This document shows, one piece after another, positions 26,207 to 35,318 of a stretch of DNA of 64,000 nt (within the stretch, counting starts at the first letter, position 1; the number at the start of each line of letters is the position of its first letter). The notes under the pieces were generated by a model, which was not told the origin of the DNA, made no database searches, and saw nothing but the letters and a program-made list of their open reading frames with translations. Source of the DNA: JAHKLT01 sp046197865 (GTDB lineage: Archaea > Methanobacteriota > Methanobacteria > Methanobacteriales > Methanobacteriaceae). The translations under genes and the position numbers were made by a program. The DNA lies in NCBI RefSeq assembly GCF_046197865.1, contig NZ_CP166990.1, forward strand, positions 868,001 through 932,000, written 5' to 3'.

Positions 26207-27241
26207 TTGAAAATTTGGATAGATATATCAAATGCTCCTCATGTTAGGTTTTTTAAAGATATTATTAAACATTTAGAAGATCAAGGAGAGGATTTAATAA
26301 TCACTGCACGTGATTTTGGAGATATTCATAAATTACTAAATTTATATAATATAGATTTTATTTCTTTAGGTAAACATGGAGTATCTCTGCATGATAAACT
26401 TAAAGAAAATACTAATCGTTTAAATGATTTAGTTGATGTAATCTATCCTGAGAAGGTTGATGTAGCTGTTTCAAAGCATTCTATTGAATTACCTAGAATA
26501 GCTTTTGGTTTAGGAATTCCAAGTTTATATGTTTTAGATAATGAACATGCACTTGCAGCTAATAAATTAACTCTTCCACTTTGTGATACAATAATCTCAC
26601 CAAAAATTATTGATATGTGGAAATTAATGGAATTTGGAGCAGATCCTAATAAAATTTTATCTTATAATGGAACTTCAGAGTTATTACATTTTAAAAGCTT
26701 TGAATATAATGAAAATATTTTTGATGATTTAAATTTAGATTTAAAATTAACAAAAACTATTCTTATGAGACCAGAACCTTCTCTTGCTTCTTATTTAGAT
26801 GCAGATTGTAAAAAATCTGTTTTACTTCCTATTGTAGAAGTTTTAAAAGAATATGCAAATATTTTAATTTTACCTAGATTTAAAGAACAAGCTAAAATAT
26901 TTGAAGGAATAGAAAATACTACAATTATAAACCCTCCTGTTGATACTTCTAGTCTTATTAAAAAATGTGATTTAGTTATTGGTGCTGGAGGAACAATGAA
27001 TAGGGAAGCAGCTATTTTACAAACTCCTGTTATTTCTTGTTATCCTGGAGCCACTTTATCAGTTGATCAATTTTATATTGACCAAGGTTTGATGTATAGA
27101 TCTAATGATCTTAGTGAAATAATTCAAACAGCTTTGAACTTTATTATTCATCCTAATAAAAGAAAAGAACTAGTAACTGATGACTTGTTCCAAATAATAA
27201 TTGATAATATCTATAGTTTATATGATAATTCAAAAAAATGA
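26207..27241 (+). CDS. DUF354 family glycosyltransferase-like protein
   Basis: This 344-residue protein begins (TTG start) with KIWIDISNAPHVRFFKDII, the DUF354 signature, followed by DFGDIHKLLNLYNI. A C-terminal GT-B-like half has GAGGTMNREAAILQTPVISCYPG, which resembles the nucleotide-sugar-binding end of UDP-GlcNAc 2-epimerases and MurG-like enzymes. Most likely it acts on a sugar nucleotide or surface glycan; the substrate is unknown. It starts 8 bases after hypB, with AATAGGTG as ribosome site, and ends just before tRNA-Ala. Confidence 0.75.
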   Translation: MKIWIDISNAPHVRFFKDIIKHLEDQGEDLIITARDFGDIHKLLNLYNIDFISLGKHGVSLHDKLKENTNRLNDLVDVIYPEKVDVAVSKHSIELPRIAFGLGIPSLYVLDNEHALAANKLTLPLCDTIISPKIIDMWKLMEFGADPNKILSYNGTSELLHFKSFEYNENIFDDLNLDLKLTKTILMRPEPSLASYLDADCKKSVLLPIVEVLKEYANILILPRFKEQAKIFEGIENTTIINPPVDTSSLIKKCDLVIGAGGTMNREAAILQTPVISCYPGATLSVDQFYIDQGLMYRSNDLSEIIQTALNFIIHPNKRKELVTDDLFQIIIDNIYSLYDNSKK

Positions 27242-27255
27242 ACTTTGTTCGATTG

Positions 27256-27328
<73 letters not shown>

Positions 27329-27396
27329 TTATACAAAACTTTAAAATTAATAAATTAAAAATATATTTATAATAAAAATTATTAAGTGATAAAAAA

Positions 27397-28476
27397 ATGA
27401 TGTTAATAGCTCAAAATCATCTGCAATTAATTCTTGAAATAGGATTAATGTTATTAGGTACAATGATTTTTACACTAAACATGATACCTATGTCTTTAAG
27501 TGTTGTAACTTTCCTTTCCCTATTTTTATCTGGAGGATTTGCACTTTTATTTGTAGGGGATTTAGTAATGCTTGTTTTATCCTTTGGTCAAAATGAATTT
27601 ACTCACCCATTTGGTCCAATTGCTGTTTTAGCTATAGTTACTGCAATAGCTTCGCTGAAAGTGATGGAAGATTCGGGAGTTAATGTTGCAGGACTTAAAA
27701 AAATCATATTTTTGATTTTGATTTTAATTACAATAGCTGGAGGATTAATGCATAGATCATTTTTACTTTTATGGTTACTTGGTCTATTAATTGGTTACTT
27801 TATTATTTCTAAATCATTTAGACAAAAATCTATTTTATCTGCAAGAAAACTTTTAATGTTTGTAGCTGCTGGTGGTGTGGCCTTTGCATTTTTAGAAATT
27901 CTCGCTATGATTACTGGAATGAATATTTTCAGCCCACTTTTAAGGATTTCAAGAATTGAAGAAAACTCATTAACTAGTATTAAAATGGTTTTAAATAATA
28001 TTCAGCTAATCGGTCATGATGGTGCTGCTTCTTTCTGGGGTACTGAAGGAACTGCATTTGCTGAAGGTTATATTTCACTTCCAATGCAATTAATATTATT
28101 CTTTGGATTACCTTTCCCATTATTTTTCGGAGTACTTGTTAATCAAAAAGATACTGTAGATTATATGCTTCCAGGTATTATGGGTTATGGATTTGATTTT
28201 GGTTATTTAGGATTAGTTGGATTAATGTTATTTGTCCTTTTAGTCATTGTTGTTGGATTTAAAATCCTTAAAATCTATAGGACTCAAAGAGAAAAAAATA
28301 ATAAAAAATTCTTAGGTAAAGAGGTTTTACTTATTGGTTCTTTATCAGCATTTATTTCACAAGCTTTAATTGGTTTATTTATTTTTAATAGAACAATTAA
28401 TGGTATGGCACTTTTAACATTTATTGTGCTGGCTTGTTTAATCCTTGCACATATAGTCACTTTAAAAAAGAGGTAA
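27397..28476 (+). CDS. Polytopic membrane protein of unknown function
   Basis: This 359-residue protein has about nine hydrophobic segments, the first starting near residue 8 and the last ending at residue 355 before KKR. Between segments is an extracytoplasmic-looking loop IGHDGAASFWGTEGTAFAEG (about 206-225), the most polar and probably functional part. I do not recognise the family. It is followed within 5 bases by DUF1890 and then DUF1894, both methanogen-restricted, so it probably belongs to the same operon. Confidence 0.7.
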   Translation: MMLIAQNHLQLILEIGLMLLGTMIFTLNMIPMSLSVVTFLSLFLSGGFALLFVGDLVMLVLSFGQNEFTHPFGPIAVLAIVTAIASLKVMEDSGVNVAGLKKIIFLILILITIAGGLMHRSFLLLWLLGLLIGYFIISKSFRQKSILSARKLLMFVAAGGVAFAFLEILAMITGMNIFSPLLRISRIEENSLTSIKMVLNNIQLIGHDGAASFWGTEGTAFAEGYISLPMQLILFFGLPFPLFFGVLVNQKDTVDYMLPGIMGYGFDFGYLGLVGLMLFVLLVIVVGFKILKIYRTQREKNNKKFLGKEVLLIGSLSAFISQALIGLFIFNRTINGMALLTFIVLACLILAHIVTLKKR

Positions 28477-28480
28477 TTAC

Positions 28481-28936
28481 ATGAAAAAAGCTTTAATTTT
28501 ATTAGGATGTCCAGAATCTCCTTCTCAAACTCCTTTAGCTATTTATGCTACAAATAAATTATCATCATTAGGATATGATGTTACTATAACTGCAAATCCT
28601 GCAGCATCTAAACTTATAAAAATCTCTGATCCTGAAAATAAATATGTTCAGAATATGCTTGATTTAGATAGATGTTTAGATTCTCTAGAAGAAAAAGAAT
28701 ATGATTTACTATTAGGTTTTGTTCATAAAGATGCAGCTGCTTCTTTTTTTGTAACTTTTTATCAAATATTACAAACAAAGTCAATAGCTTTAGTATTTGA
28801 AAAAGATGAAAAATTAGTTGAAGAATATGCTGAAATGGTAAAAGAGTCAACTGATGCTGAAATTATTGCTGTTAAAGCTTTCCATAATCCAAATCCTGTT
28901 AAGGTTCAACTTGATAAGGTTTTAAATAATTTATAA
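28481..28936 (+). CDS. DUF1890 methanogen-conserved protein
   Basis: This 151-residue protein opens with KKALILLGCPESPSQTPLA and continues with the YDVTITANPAASKLIKISDP block. That is the DUF1890 pattern, a family found in methanogens and of unknown function. LLLGFVHKDAAASFFVTFY sits in the middle. The alternating strand/helix pattern suggests a Rossmann-like fold. It is in tight tandem with the DUF1894 gene 12 bases downstream, and the two families usually travel together. Confidence 0.8.
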   Translation: MKKALILLGCPESPSQTPLAIYATNKLSSLGYDVTITANPAASKLIKISDPENKYVQNMLDLDRCLDSLEEKEYDLLLGFVHKDAAASFFVTFYQILQTKSIALVFEKDEKLVEEYAEMVKESTDAEIIAVKAFHNPNPVKVQLDKVLNNL

Positions 28937-28948
28937 TTTGGTGATTAT

Positions 28949-29251
28949 ATGTCATTTTGTTTAGAAACATATTTACAACAATCAGATGATTATGAGATTT
29001 TATTAAATCAAGCAGGTTTTAAAGATTGTGCTATGCTTATTAGATATAAAGCTGATGAAGTTATTAATGTTAAACCTGGAGATGTAGTTTTAGGGGTTAG
29101 AATTATTGGTATTCCTCCAATTCCTATTGGCATTTTAAAACATGAAAGTAAAGTTTTAATACCTTACACTAAACCATGTCATGGTACATCAGTAGTAGAA
29201 TTACCTATTGGTGAAGATGAAATCAATAATATTAGAAAATTAGCTATTTAA
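28949..29251 (+). CDS. DUF1894 methanogen-conserved protein
   Basis: This 100-residue protein has the motif VLGVRIIGIPPIPIGIL and then VLIPYTKPCHGTSVVELP, typical of DUF1894. It has no membrane segment. Function is unknown; restriction to methanogens and linkage to DUF1890 suggest a shared task. The RBS TTGGTGAT precedes the ATG. Just after its last sense codons lies a short octamer tandem repeat (29244-29275). Confidence 0.8.
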   Translation: MSFCLETYLQQSDDYEILLNQAGFKDCAMLIRYKADEVINVKPGDVVLGVRIIGIPPIPIGILKHESKVLIPYTKPCHGTSVVELPIGEDEINNIRKLAI

Positions 29252-29275
29252 CTATTTAACTATTTAACTATTTTT
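29244..29275 (+). repeat. Four-copy CTATTTAA-type octamer repeat
   Basis: CTATTTAA occurs three times in a row followed by CTATTTTT, covering the end of the DUF1894 gene and the gap to rpp30. It leads directly into the AAGGAATTTTAATG ribosome site of rpp30, so copy number would change the spacing between the two genes. Confidence 0.6.
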
Positions 29276-29286
29276 AAGGAATTTTA

Positions 29287-29991
29287 ATGTATTTTGATTT
29301 AAATATTAAAGGAAGCAATCTTAATAATGATTTAACTCTTTTAAAGAAAGCATCTATTTTAGGATGGGATTATATTGGATTAACTTATAATCCTAATAAT
29401 TATGATGGAGCTATAAATTATTTAAAAGATTCTAATTATGATAATTTTGATTTAAGATGTGAAATTCAGGGAAACACTAATCAAATACAAAAAAATATTC
29501 AAAAATTTAGAAATAAATCTAATTTTATTTCTGTTTTTGGTGGGGATTTAAAAGTTAATAGATTTGCTTGTGAAAATATTAAAGTAGATATATTATCTAG
29601 GCCTTATTTTAAAAGAAGAGATTGTGGGATTAATCATGTTTTAGCCAAAGCTGCTCGAGATAACGATGTTGCTATTGAATTATGTTTTAAAGATATATTA
29701 AATAGCTATTTATCATATAGATCTAAAAATATCTCATATTTTAAAGATATAATAGCATTACATAGAAAATATGATTTTTCATTAATTTTATCAAGTGGTT
29801 TAAATTCTATTTATGATATTAGAAATCCAAAAGACATTTTTATTTTTTATAATGAATTAGGTTTAACTAATGATGAAATATCTAATGCTATTGAAATAAA
29901 CCCTAAAAAAATATTAGATTTTAATAAAAATAGAGATAATTTAATATTAAAAGGTGTTAAAAAGATAGAGGGTTTTAATGATGAAACTTAA
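29287..29991 (+). CDS. rnp3: Ribonuclease P protein component 3 (Rpp30)
   Basis: This 234-residue TIM-barrel-like subunit of archaeal RNase P trims tRNA 5' leaders together with the RNA and other proteins. It begins MYFDLNIKGSNL and contains GWDYIGLTYNP, VFGGDLKVNRFACE, VDILSRPYFKRRDCGINHVLAK and LSSGLNSIYDIRNPKD. These are the expected Rpp30 blocks. Its stop overlaps the pop5 start by 14 bases, and Rpp30 and Pop5 form a complex, so coupling fits. Confidence 0.92.
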   Translation: MYFDLNIKGSNLNNDLTLLKKASILGWDYIGLTYNPNNYDGAINYLKDSNYDNFDLRCEIQGNTNQIQKNIQKFRNKSNFISVFGGDLKVNRFACENIKVDILSRPYFKRRDCGINHVLAKAARDNDVAIELCFKDILNSYLSYRSKNISYFKDIIALHRKYDFSLILSSGLNSIYDIRNPKDIFIFYNELGLTNDEISNAIEINPKKILDFNKNRDNLILKGVKKIEGFNDET

Positions 29992-30346
29992 AATATTGCC
30001 TCCTACTTTGAGAAAAAATAAAAGATATATAGCTATTGATGTCATATCAGAAAGTCCATTAACAAAAGATGATTTAGTTATAGCTATTTGGGATGCTTGT
30101 ATAAGATTTAAAGGAGAATTAGAAACAAGTAATTTTAATTTATGGCTTATGAGGTTTTATGATATTAATGATAGTGAAGATTATTATCATTATAAAGCAG
30201 TTATTAAGTGTCAAAGAGGATTTGAAAATCAAATAAGAGCATCATTATGTGTTTTAACAAAATATAAAAATAATTCTATTGCTATTAATTCCTTAGGTTT
30301 ATCTGGAACTATTTCATCAGCTATTTCTAAGTTTATTGAAAATTGA
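29978..30346 (+). CDS. rnp2: Ribonuclease P protein component 2 (Pop5)
   Basis: This 122-residue protein has the Pop5 N-terminus LKILPPTLRKNKRYIAIDVI. A central FNLWLMRFYD and a C-terminal RAS..VLTKY...AINSLGLSGT block follow. Pop5 pairs with Rpp30 to activate the catalytic RNA of RNase P. Start codons at 29978 and 29981 are both possible, inside the end of the Rpp30 gene. In many archaea psmA follows directly; here metE and thyA intervene. Confidence 0.9.
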   Translation: MMKLKILPPTLRKNKRYIAIDVISESPLTKDDLVIAIWDACIRFKGELETSNFNLWLMRFYDINDSEDYYHYKAVIKCQRGFENQIRASLCVLTKYKNNSIAINSLGLSGTISSAISKFIEN

Positions 30347-30413
30347 TTTTTCTTAAATAGAAAATTATTTAATGTTATTTTAATAAATTTTAATTTATAA
30401 TTTGAGGTTTTAA

Positions 30414-31349
30414 ATGTATACATCAGTTGTCGGAAGTTTTCCATTTGAGATAAAATCACCAGAACATGCTAAAGATAAGTTTTTAAATATCATTGGTAAA
30501 TATGATCCTTATAAATTAGCTATTAAAGATATTGTTATATCACAACTCAATGCAGGCATAGATATTGTATCTGATGGTCAAGTAAGAGATGATATGGTTG
30601 CAACTTTTACCAAAAACATTCCAGGTTTTATTTATGAGCAAAATTCATCAGTAATTGTATCAAAAATTAAACCTGCACCATACGAGATAACAACTAATGA
30701 TATTAAATTTGCTAAAAATGTTTTAAATAATCATATTAATGAAAATGATGATAAAGGTATTAAAGGAATTATTACTGGTCCTTCAACTCTAGTTTATTCT
30801 TCTAGAATAGAATCTTTTTATAAAAATAAAGATGATGCTATTATTGATCTTGCAAAAAGTTTACGCTTAGAAATTGAAGCTATTGATAAATTAGGAGTTA
30901 AATATATTCAAATTGATGAACCATTTTTATCAACAGGAATGGTTAATTTAGCTACTGCTTCTAAAGCTATTAAAATTTTATCTAGTGGTATTAAAACTCC
31001 AATAGCTATTCATGTTTGTGGAAATTTAACTGAAATATTTGAAAAACTTATTAATTTTAAAGTGGATATTATTGACTGTGAATTTGCAGGTAATGATTAT
31101 AACTTAAAGTTACTAGAAGATAATGGTAAAAATTTAAAAAATAAAACTATTGGATTTGGTTGTTTAGATACTACTTTAAATAAAGTAGATGATTATGATA
31201 AAGTTAAATCTTTAGTTAAAAAAGCTATTGATGTAGTAGGTCCTGATAATTTAATTTTGGATCCTGATTGTGGCCTTCGTAAAATGGATAAAGATATAGC
31301 TATTAAAAAATTAGAATTATTAAGTAATATTAAAAAGGAATTTAATTAA
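30414..31349 (+). CDS. metE: Core-MetE type methionine synthase (archaeal, short form)
   Basis: This 311-residue protein corresponds to the C-terminal catalytic barrel of cobalamin-independent methionine synthase. It starts TSVVGSFPFEIKSP. The zinc ligands are visible: H200 and C202 in AIHVCGN, E223 in DCEFAGND and C286 in DPDCGL. Short archaeal enzymes of this type transfer a methyl group to homocysteine, probably from a corrinoid or corrinoid protein rather than from folate. It is followed 10 bases later by thyA. Confidence 0.9.
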   Translation: MYTSVVGSFPFEIKSPEHAKDKFLNIIGKYDPYKLAIKDIVISQLNAGIDIVSDGQVRDDMVATFTKNIPGFIYEQNSSVIVSKIKPAPYEITTNDIKFAKNVLNNHINENDDKGIKGIITGPSTLVYSSRIESFYKNKDDAIIDLAKSLRLEIEAIDKLGVKYIQIDEPFLSTGMVNLATASKAIKILSSGIKTPIAIHVCGNLTEIFEKLINFKVDIIDCEFAGNDYNLKLLEDNGKNLKNKTIGFGCLDTTLNKVDDYDKVKSLVKKAIDVVGPDNLILDPDCGLRKMDKDIAIKKLELLSNIKKEFN

Positions 31350-31359
31350 GGTGTTTTAA

Positions 31360-32043
31360 ATGGTTCATGAAATTGAAGGTAATGAGATTGCTGATTGTTG
31401 GGAAAAAATTGTAAAAGAAATCATGAATGAAGGTCATTTGGTAAATGATGAGAGAGGATCTTTAACAAAAGAACTTTTAAATGTTGTAACATGTATTAAT
31501 GATCCATTTGGTATCAAAGATGGAGATTTCTTTGGTATGAGCAAATCTTTAGAAAAACTTGATAATATTAGAATTCCTGATGATTATTTCTGGGAAGGGG
31601 ATAAACTAAAAGTTTATTCTGAGCAATTTATTAGTGATGATAAACAAGGTTTTGTATATACTTATGGTAATCGATTAAGAGCTCATTTTGATAGAATAGA
31701 TCAAATAGGTAAATCAATTGAACGACTTAAAACTTGTAGGGAATCTAGAAGAGCTATTTCTCTTACCTGGGATCCTACTATTGATGCAGATAGTGATGAA
31801 GTTCCTTGCATGATTTTAGTTGATTTTAAAATTAGAGATGATACATTATATACTACAGCTTTATGGAGATCTCATGATATTTATGGTGCATGGTTTCCAA
31901 ATGCAGTAGGTCTTGCTTATTTATCTAAATATGTTTCAAGTGAAATAGGAGATGTTTCATTAGGTCCAATTACAATTCACTCTATTAGTGCCCATGTTTA
32001 TGAAGTGAATTTTGATGAAGCAGAAAAAGTAAAAAACAAATAA
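31360..32043 (+). CDS. thyA: Thymidylate synthase, archaeal type
   Basis: This 227-residue enzyme has the archaeal ThyA pattern. YTYGNRLRAHFDRIDQI is near the middle, RRAISLTWDPTIDADSDEVPC gives catalytic C150 in VPCMILVDFKIRD, and RSHDIYGAWFPNAVGLAYL follows. It methylates dUMP to dTMP; in methanogens the one-carbon donor is expected to be tetrahydromethanopterin-linked. It is co-directional with metE. A hairpin terminator follows at 32172-32199. Confidence 0.9.
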   Translation: MVHEIEGNEIADCWEKIVKEIMNEGHLVNDERGSLTKELLNVVTCINDPFGIKDGDFFGMSKSLEKLDNIRIPDDYFWEGDKLKVYSEQFISDDKQGFVYTYGNRLRAHFDRIDQIGKSIERLKTCRESRRAISLTWDPTIDADSDEVPCMILVDFKIRDDTLYTTALWRSHDIYGAWFPNAVGLAYLSKYVSSEIGDVSLGPITIHSISAHVYEVNFDEAEKVKNK

Positions 32044-32171
32044 ATTTTTTAAAATTACTTTTTGTTACTTAAAAATAGAAAAGTATATAAACATAATTGG
32101 AGATATTATTATATGGAGATTATGGAATAAAGAGTAAATTATTTTAAAATTTTTTATTTTAAAGTAAAAAA

Positions 32172-32199
32172 CCAATTCACGGAGAGTTGGATTATTTTT
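32172..32199 (+). terminator. Hairpin terminator upstream of psmA
   Basis: CCAATTC (32172-32178) and GAGTTGG (32184-32190) form a 7-bp stem, one T-G wobble, with loop ACGGA. ATTATTTTT follows. It lies 130 bases after thyA and 60 before psmA, so it could end the metE-thyA transcript or a short RNA in this gap. Confidence 0.45.
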
Positions 32200-32260
32200 A
32201 TAATTTATAAATAAAAAGAATACTTATTGAATTTTAATAAATAATAGTGAGGTATTAACT

Positions 32261-33022
32261 ATGCAACCTTTACAAAACGCTGGATATGATAGGGCTATTA
32301 CTGTCTTTAGCCCAGATGGAAGACTTTTTCAAGTAGAATATGCTAGAGAAGCTGTAAAAAGAGGAACTACATCATTAGGTGTCAAATCTGATGAGGGAAT
32401 TGTTTTAGTAGTTGATAAAAGAACTAGTTCTAAACTAGTTGAAACTAAATCAATTGAAAAAATATTCCAAATTGATGATCATATTGGAGCAGCTACTTCT
32501 GGACTTGTTGCAGATGCAAGGTCCTTAATTGAAAGAGCTAGAATTGAATCTCAAGTTTACAAAATTACTTATAATGAACCAATTAGAGTAGATAATCTTG
32601 CTAAAAAGATTTGTGATATGAAACAATTATATACTCAAAATGGTGGAGTAAGACCATTTGGATCTGCTTTAATTATTGGTGGAATTTTCGAAGGAGAATC
32701 CAAGTTATTTGAAACAGACCCTAGTGGAGCTTTAATCGAATATAAAGCAACAGCTATTGGATCTGGTAGAAGCGATGCTATGGATGTATTTGAAGATAAA
32801 TATGAAGAAGGTATGTCTTTAGATGCTGCTATTGATTTAGCACTTGATGCTGTGTATGAAGCTACTGAAGGAAAAACAAGTGCTGAAAGTGTCGAAATAG
32901 CTGTTATTGAAAAAGATACTGAAAAATACAGAAAATTATCTCAAGAAGAAGTTTCCTCTTACATTGATCAATTAGTTGAAAAAAAATCTAATGATGAAGA
33001 AGAAACTGAAAGTGAAGAATAG
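32261..33022 (+). CDS. psmA: Proteasome alpha subunit
   Basis: This 253-residue 20S proteasome alpha subunit carries the N-terminal H0 helix signature NAGYDRAITVFSPDGRLFQVEYAREAV (residues 5-31) that gates the pore. Later blocks are GTTSLGVKSDEGIVLV, GAATSGLVADARSL and RPFGSALIIGG. The acidic tail ends EEETESEE, without the HbYX-like contacts seen in ATPases. It begins the classic archaeal proteasome-exosome cluster. The beta subunit is not in this window. Confidence 0.96.
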   Translation: MQPLQNAGYDRAITVFSPDGRLFQVEYAREAVKRGTTSLGVKSDEGIVLVVDKRTSSKLVETKSIEKIFQIDDHIGAATSGLVADARSLIERARIESQVYKITYNEPIRVDNLAKKICDMKQLYTQNGGVRPFGSALIIGGIFEGESKLFETDPSGALIEYKATAIGSGRSDAMDVFEDKYEEGMSLDAAIDLALDAVYEATEGKTSAESVEIAVIEKDTEKYRKLSQEEVSSYIDQLVEKKSNDEEETESEE

Positions 33023-33040
33023 TTAAATAGAGGGTTTTCA

Positions 33041-33742
33041 ATGGTTAATATAGATGATGCTATAATTGCAAAATATGAATCATTTGGTGAACATTTTGAA
33101 ATATTAGTTGATCCAGATTTAGCTGCTGAATTTAGAAATCCAGATGGCAATGATGTGGCTATTGAAGACCTTTTAGCTATTGAAGAAATTTTTAAAGACT
33201 CTAAAAAGGGTGACAAAGCTTCTGATGAAGCTATGGAAAAAATATTTGAAACCACAGATCCTATTGAAGTTTCTAAACAAATTTTAGAAAAGGGAACAGT
33301 GCAGTTAACTGCAGACCAAAAAAGGAAAATGCAAGAGGATAAGAAAAAACTTATTATTAATAAAATTGCTAAAGAAGCAATCAATCCTCAAAATGGACTT
33401 CCTCATCCAGTTCAAAGAATTGAAAATGCAATTGATGAAACTAAGATGAAAGTTGATCCATTTATTTCCGTTGATGAGCAAGTAAAAACTGCTTTGAAAT
33501 TTATTAAACCATTAATTCCTATTCGTATTGAAAGGGTTAAAATAGCTGTTCGTCTTCCAGGATCCGCTGCAGGAAATGCTTATAATGCTATTAAACCATT
33601 TGGTGAAATTTTAAATGAAGAATGGCAACAAGATGGTTCATGGATAGGTGTCGTTGAAATAGCTGGTGGTATGCAAAATGAATTTGCCTCAAAAATGGCA
33701 GAGATTTCTGGTGGAGACGCTGAGACAAAACCTATTAAATAA
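33041..33742 (+). CDS. Ribosome maturation protein SDO1/SBDS
   Basis: This 233-residue three-domain SBDS protein opens with DDAIIAKYESFGEHFEILVDPDLA, the FYSH domain. The central QLTADQKRKMQEDKKKLIINKIA helix block is present, then a C-terminal ferredoxin-like domain with RIERVKIAVRLPGSAAGNAY. SBDS helps release aIF6 from the large ribosomal subunit. Conserved placement between psmA and rrp4 supports the call. Confidence 0.95.
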   Translation: MVNIDDAIIAKYESFGEHFEILVDPDLAAEFRNPDGNDVAIEDLLAIEEIFKDSKKGDKASDEAMEKIFETTDPIEVSKQILEKGTVQLTADQKRKMQEDKKKLIINKIAKEAINPQNGLPHPVQRIENAIDETKMKVDPFISVDEQVKTALKFIKPLIPIRIERVKIAVRLPGSAAGNAYNAIKPFGEILNEEWQQDGSWIGVVEIAGGMQNEFASKMAEISGGDAETKPIK

Positions 33743-33757
33743 TTTTTTGGTGATTTA

Positions 33758-34585
33758 ATGATTTATGTGGACAATAAAGATTTTGTTATACCTGGACAGG
33801 TATTAGCTGATGATGATTTTTATTCTGATAGAGGCACATTTAAAGAAAGTGGAAAAATTTGTTCTTCTTTAATTGGTCTTGTATCTTTAAGAAATAAAAA
33901 AATTAGAGTTATTCCTCTTAAAAGTAAATATGTTCCTAAAAAAGGAGAAGTAGTTATTGGAAAGATTACAGATGTCAAGTTTTCAATGTGGGAAGTTGAT
34001 ATTAATTCACCATATTCTGCATTTTTACCTGCATTCGAAGTGTTTAAAAGAGAGAAAAAAGATTTAGACAAAGTCTTCACTGTTGGAGATGTTTTATTTT
34101 TAAAAGTTATCGATGTTGATGAAGTTAAAAAAGTCAAGCTGGGATTAAAAGGAAGAGGAATGGGTAAATTTAAAGGAGGAATAATTGTTAATATTACTCC
34201 AACTAAAGTTCCTAGATTAATTGGTAAAAAAGGTTCCATGATTAACATGATTAAAGATAAGACCAAATGTAATATTGTCGTTGGACAAAATGGTCTTGTT
34301 TGGGTTAAAGGTGATGAAGAAATGGAACAAATTACAAAAAATATTATCCATTTAATTGAGGCTGAAGCTCATACATCTGGTTTGACTGATAGAATCAATA
34401 AAAAATTATCTAATATTATAGATGATGAAGATGATGATGAATATGACTATGATTTTTTTGATGATGAATCTGGTGAATTAGAAAAACCTAAACTTCAAAA
34501 TTTTAAAGAAGAATTAGAATTTGAAGAAGAAGAAATTTCTAATGATGAAAAATCTAAGGATAAGGAGAATTCTTTTTTATTTTAA
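33758..34585 (+). CDS. rrp4: Exosome complex RNA-binding protein Rrp4
   Basis: This 275-residue cap subunit of the archaeal exosome has an N-terminal domain with VIPGQVLADDDFYSDRGTF. An S1 domain (about 60-135) is followed by a KH domain with PRLIGKKGSMINMIKDKTKC (about 147-166). It recruits RNA to the Rrp41-Rrp42 ring. The C-terminus carries an unusually long acidic tail of about 60 residues rich in Asp and Glu. It is in an operon with rrp41, 30 bases downstream. Confidence 0.94.
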   Translation: MIYVDNKDFVIPGQVLADDDFYSDRGTFKESGKICSSLIGLVSLRNKKIRVIPLKSKYVPKKGEVVIGKITDVKFSMWEVDINSPYSAFLPAFEVFKREKKDLDKVFTVGDVLFLKVIDVDEVKKVKLGLKGRGMGKFKGGIIVNITPTKVPRLIGKKGSMINMIKDKTKCNIVVGQNGLVWVKGDEEMEQITKNIIHLIEAEAHTSGLTDRINKKLSNIIDDEDDDEYDYDFFDDESGELEKPKLQNFKEELEFEEEEISNDEKSKDKENSFLF

Positions 34586-34615
34586 ATTTATTTTTATAGC
34601 TTAGGAGTTATTATA

Positions 34616-35314
34616 ATGACTGATGGTGTAAGAGGAGATGGCCGTAAAGCAGATGAGTTACGTCCTATTAAAATTGAAGTTGGAGTACTAGAGCGAGCTG
34701 ATGGTTCAGCTTATTTAGAAGTTGGAGGAAATAAAATCTTAGCTGGTGTTTATGGTCCTCGTGAATCATATATTAGACGTTTATTGGAACCTAATACTGG
34801 TGTTATAAGATGCAGATATAATATGGCTCCTTTTTCTGTAGGTGATAGAAAAAGACCAGGACCTGATAGAAGATCTTCTGAGATTTCAAAAATTACTGCT
34901 GATGCTTTAAGACCTGCTTTAATGTTAGAAAATTATCCTAGATCTATGGTTGATATTTCTATTGAAATTATAGAAGCAGAAGGTGGAACTCGTTGTGCAG
35001 GAATTACAGCTGCTTCTGTTGCATTAGCAGATGCAGGTATTCCAATGAAAGATATTGTTGTTGGTTGTGCAGCTGGTAAAGTTGATGGAGAAATAGTTTT
35101 AGATTTATCTGAAGATGAAGATAAAGAAGGTGAAGCAGATTTACCTGTAGCTATTATGCCAAGAACTGGAGAAATAACTTTACTTCAAAGTGATGGAAAT
35201 TTAACTGAAGAAGAATTTGCAAAAGCTTTAGATTTAGCTATTGAAGGATGTATGCAAGTTAGTGAAGTTCAAAAAGAAGCTTTAAAAGCTAAATATACTG
35301 CTGATATGGGATGA
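34616..35314 (+). CDS. rrp41: Exosome catalytic subunit Rrp41
   Basis: This 232-residue RNase PH-fold subunit is the phosphorolytic 3'-5' exoribonuclease of the archaeal exosome. Visible blocks are RGDGRKADELRPI, GVYGPRESYIRRL, RRSSEISKITADALRPAL, EAEGGTRCAGITAASVAL with the phosphate-binding loop, and PVAIMPRTGEITLLQSDG near the catalytic acid. RBS TTAGGAGTTA precedes the ATG. It lies 4 bases before rrp42. Confidence 0.96.
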   Translation: MTDGVRGDGRKADELRPIKIEVGVLERADGSAYLEVGGNKILAGVYGPRESYIRRLLEPNTGVIRCRYNMAPFSVGDRKRPGPDRRSSEISKITADALRPALMLENYPRSMVDISIEIIEAEGGTRCAGITAASVALADAGIPMKDIVVGCAAGKVDGEIVLDLSEDEDKEGEADLPVAIMPRTGEITLLQSDGNLTEEEFAKALDLAIEGCMQVSEVQKEALKAKYTADMG

Positions 35315-35318
35315 TTAT

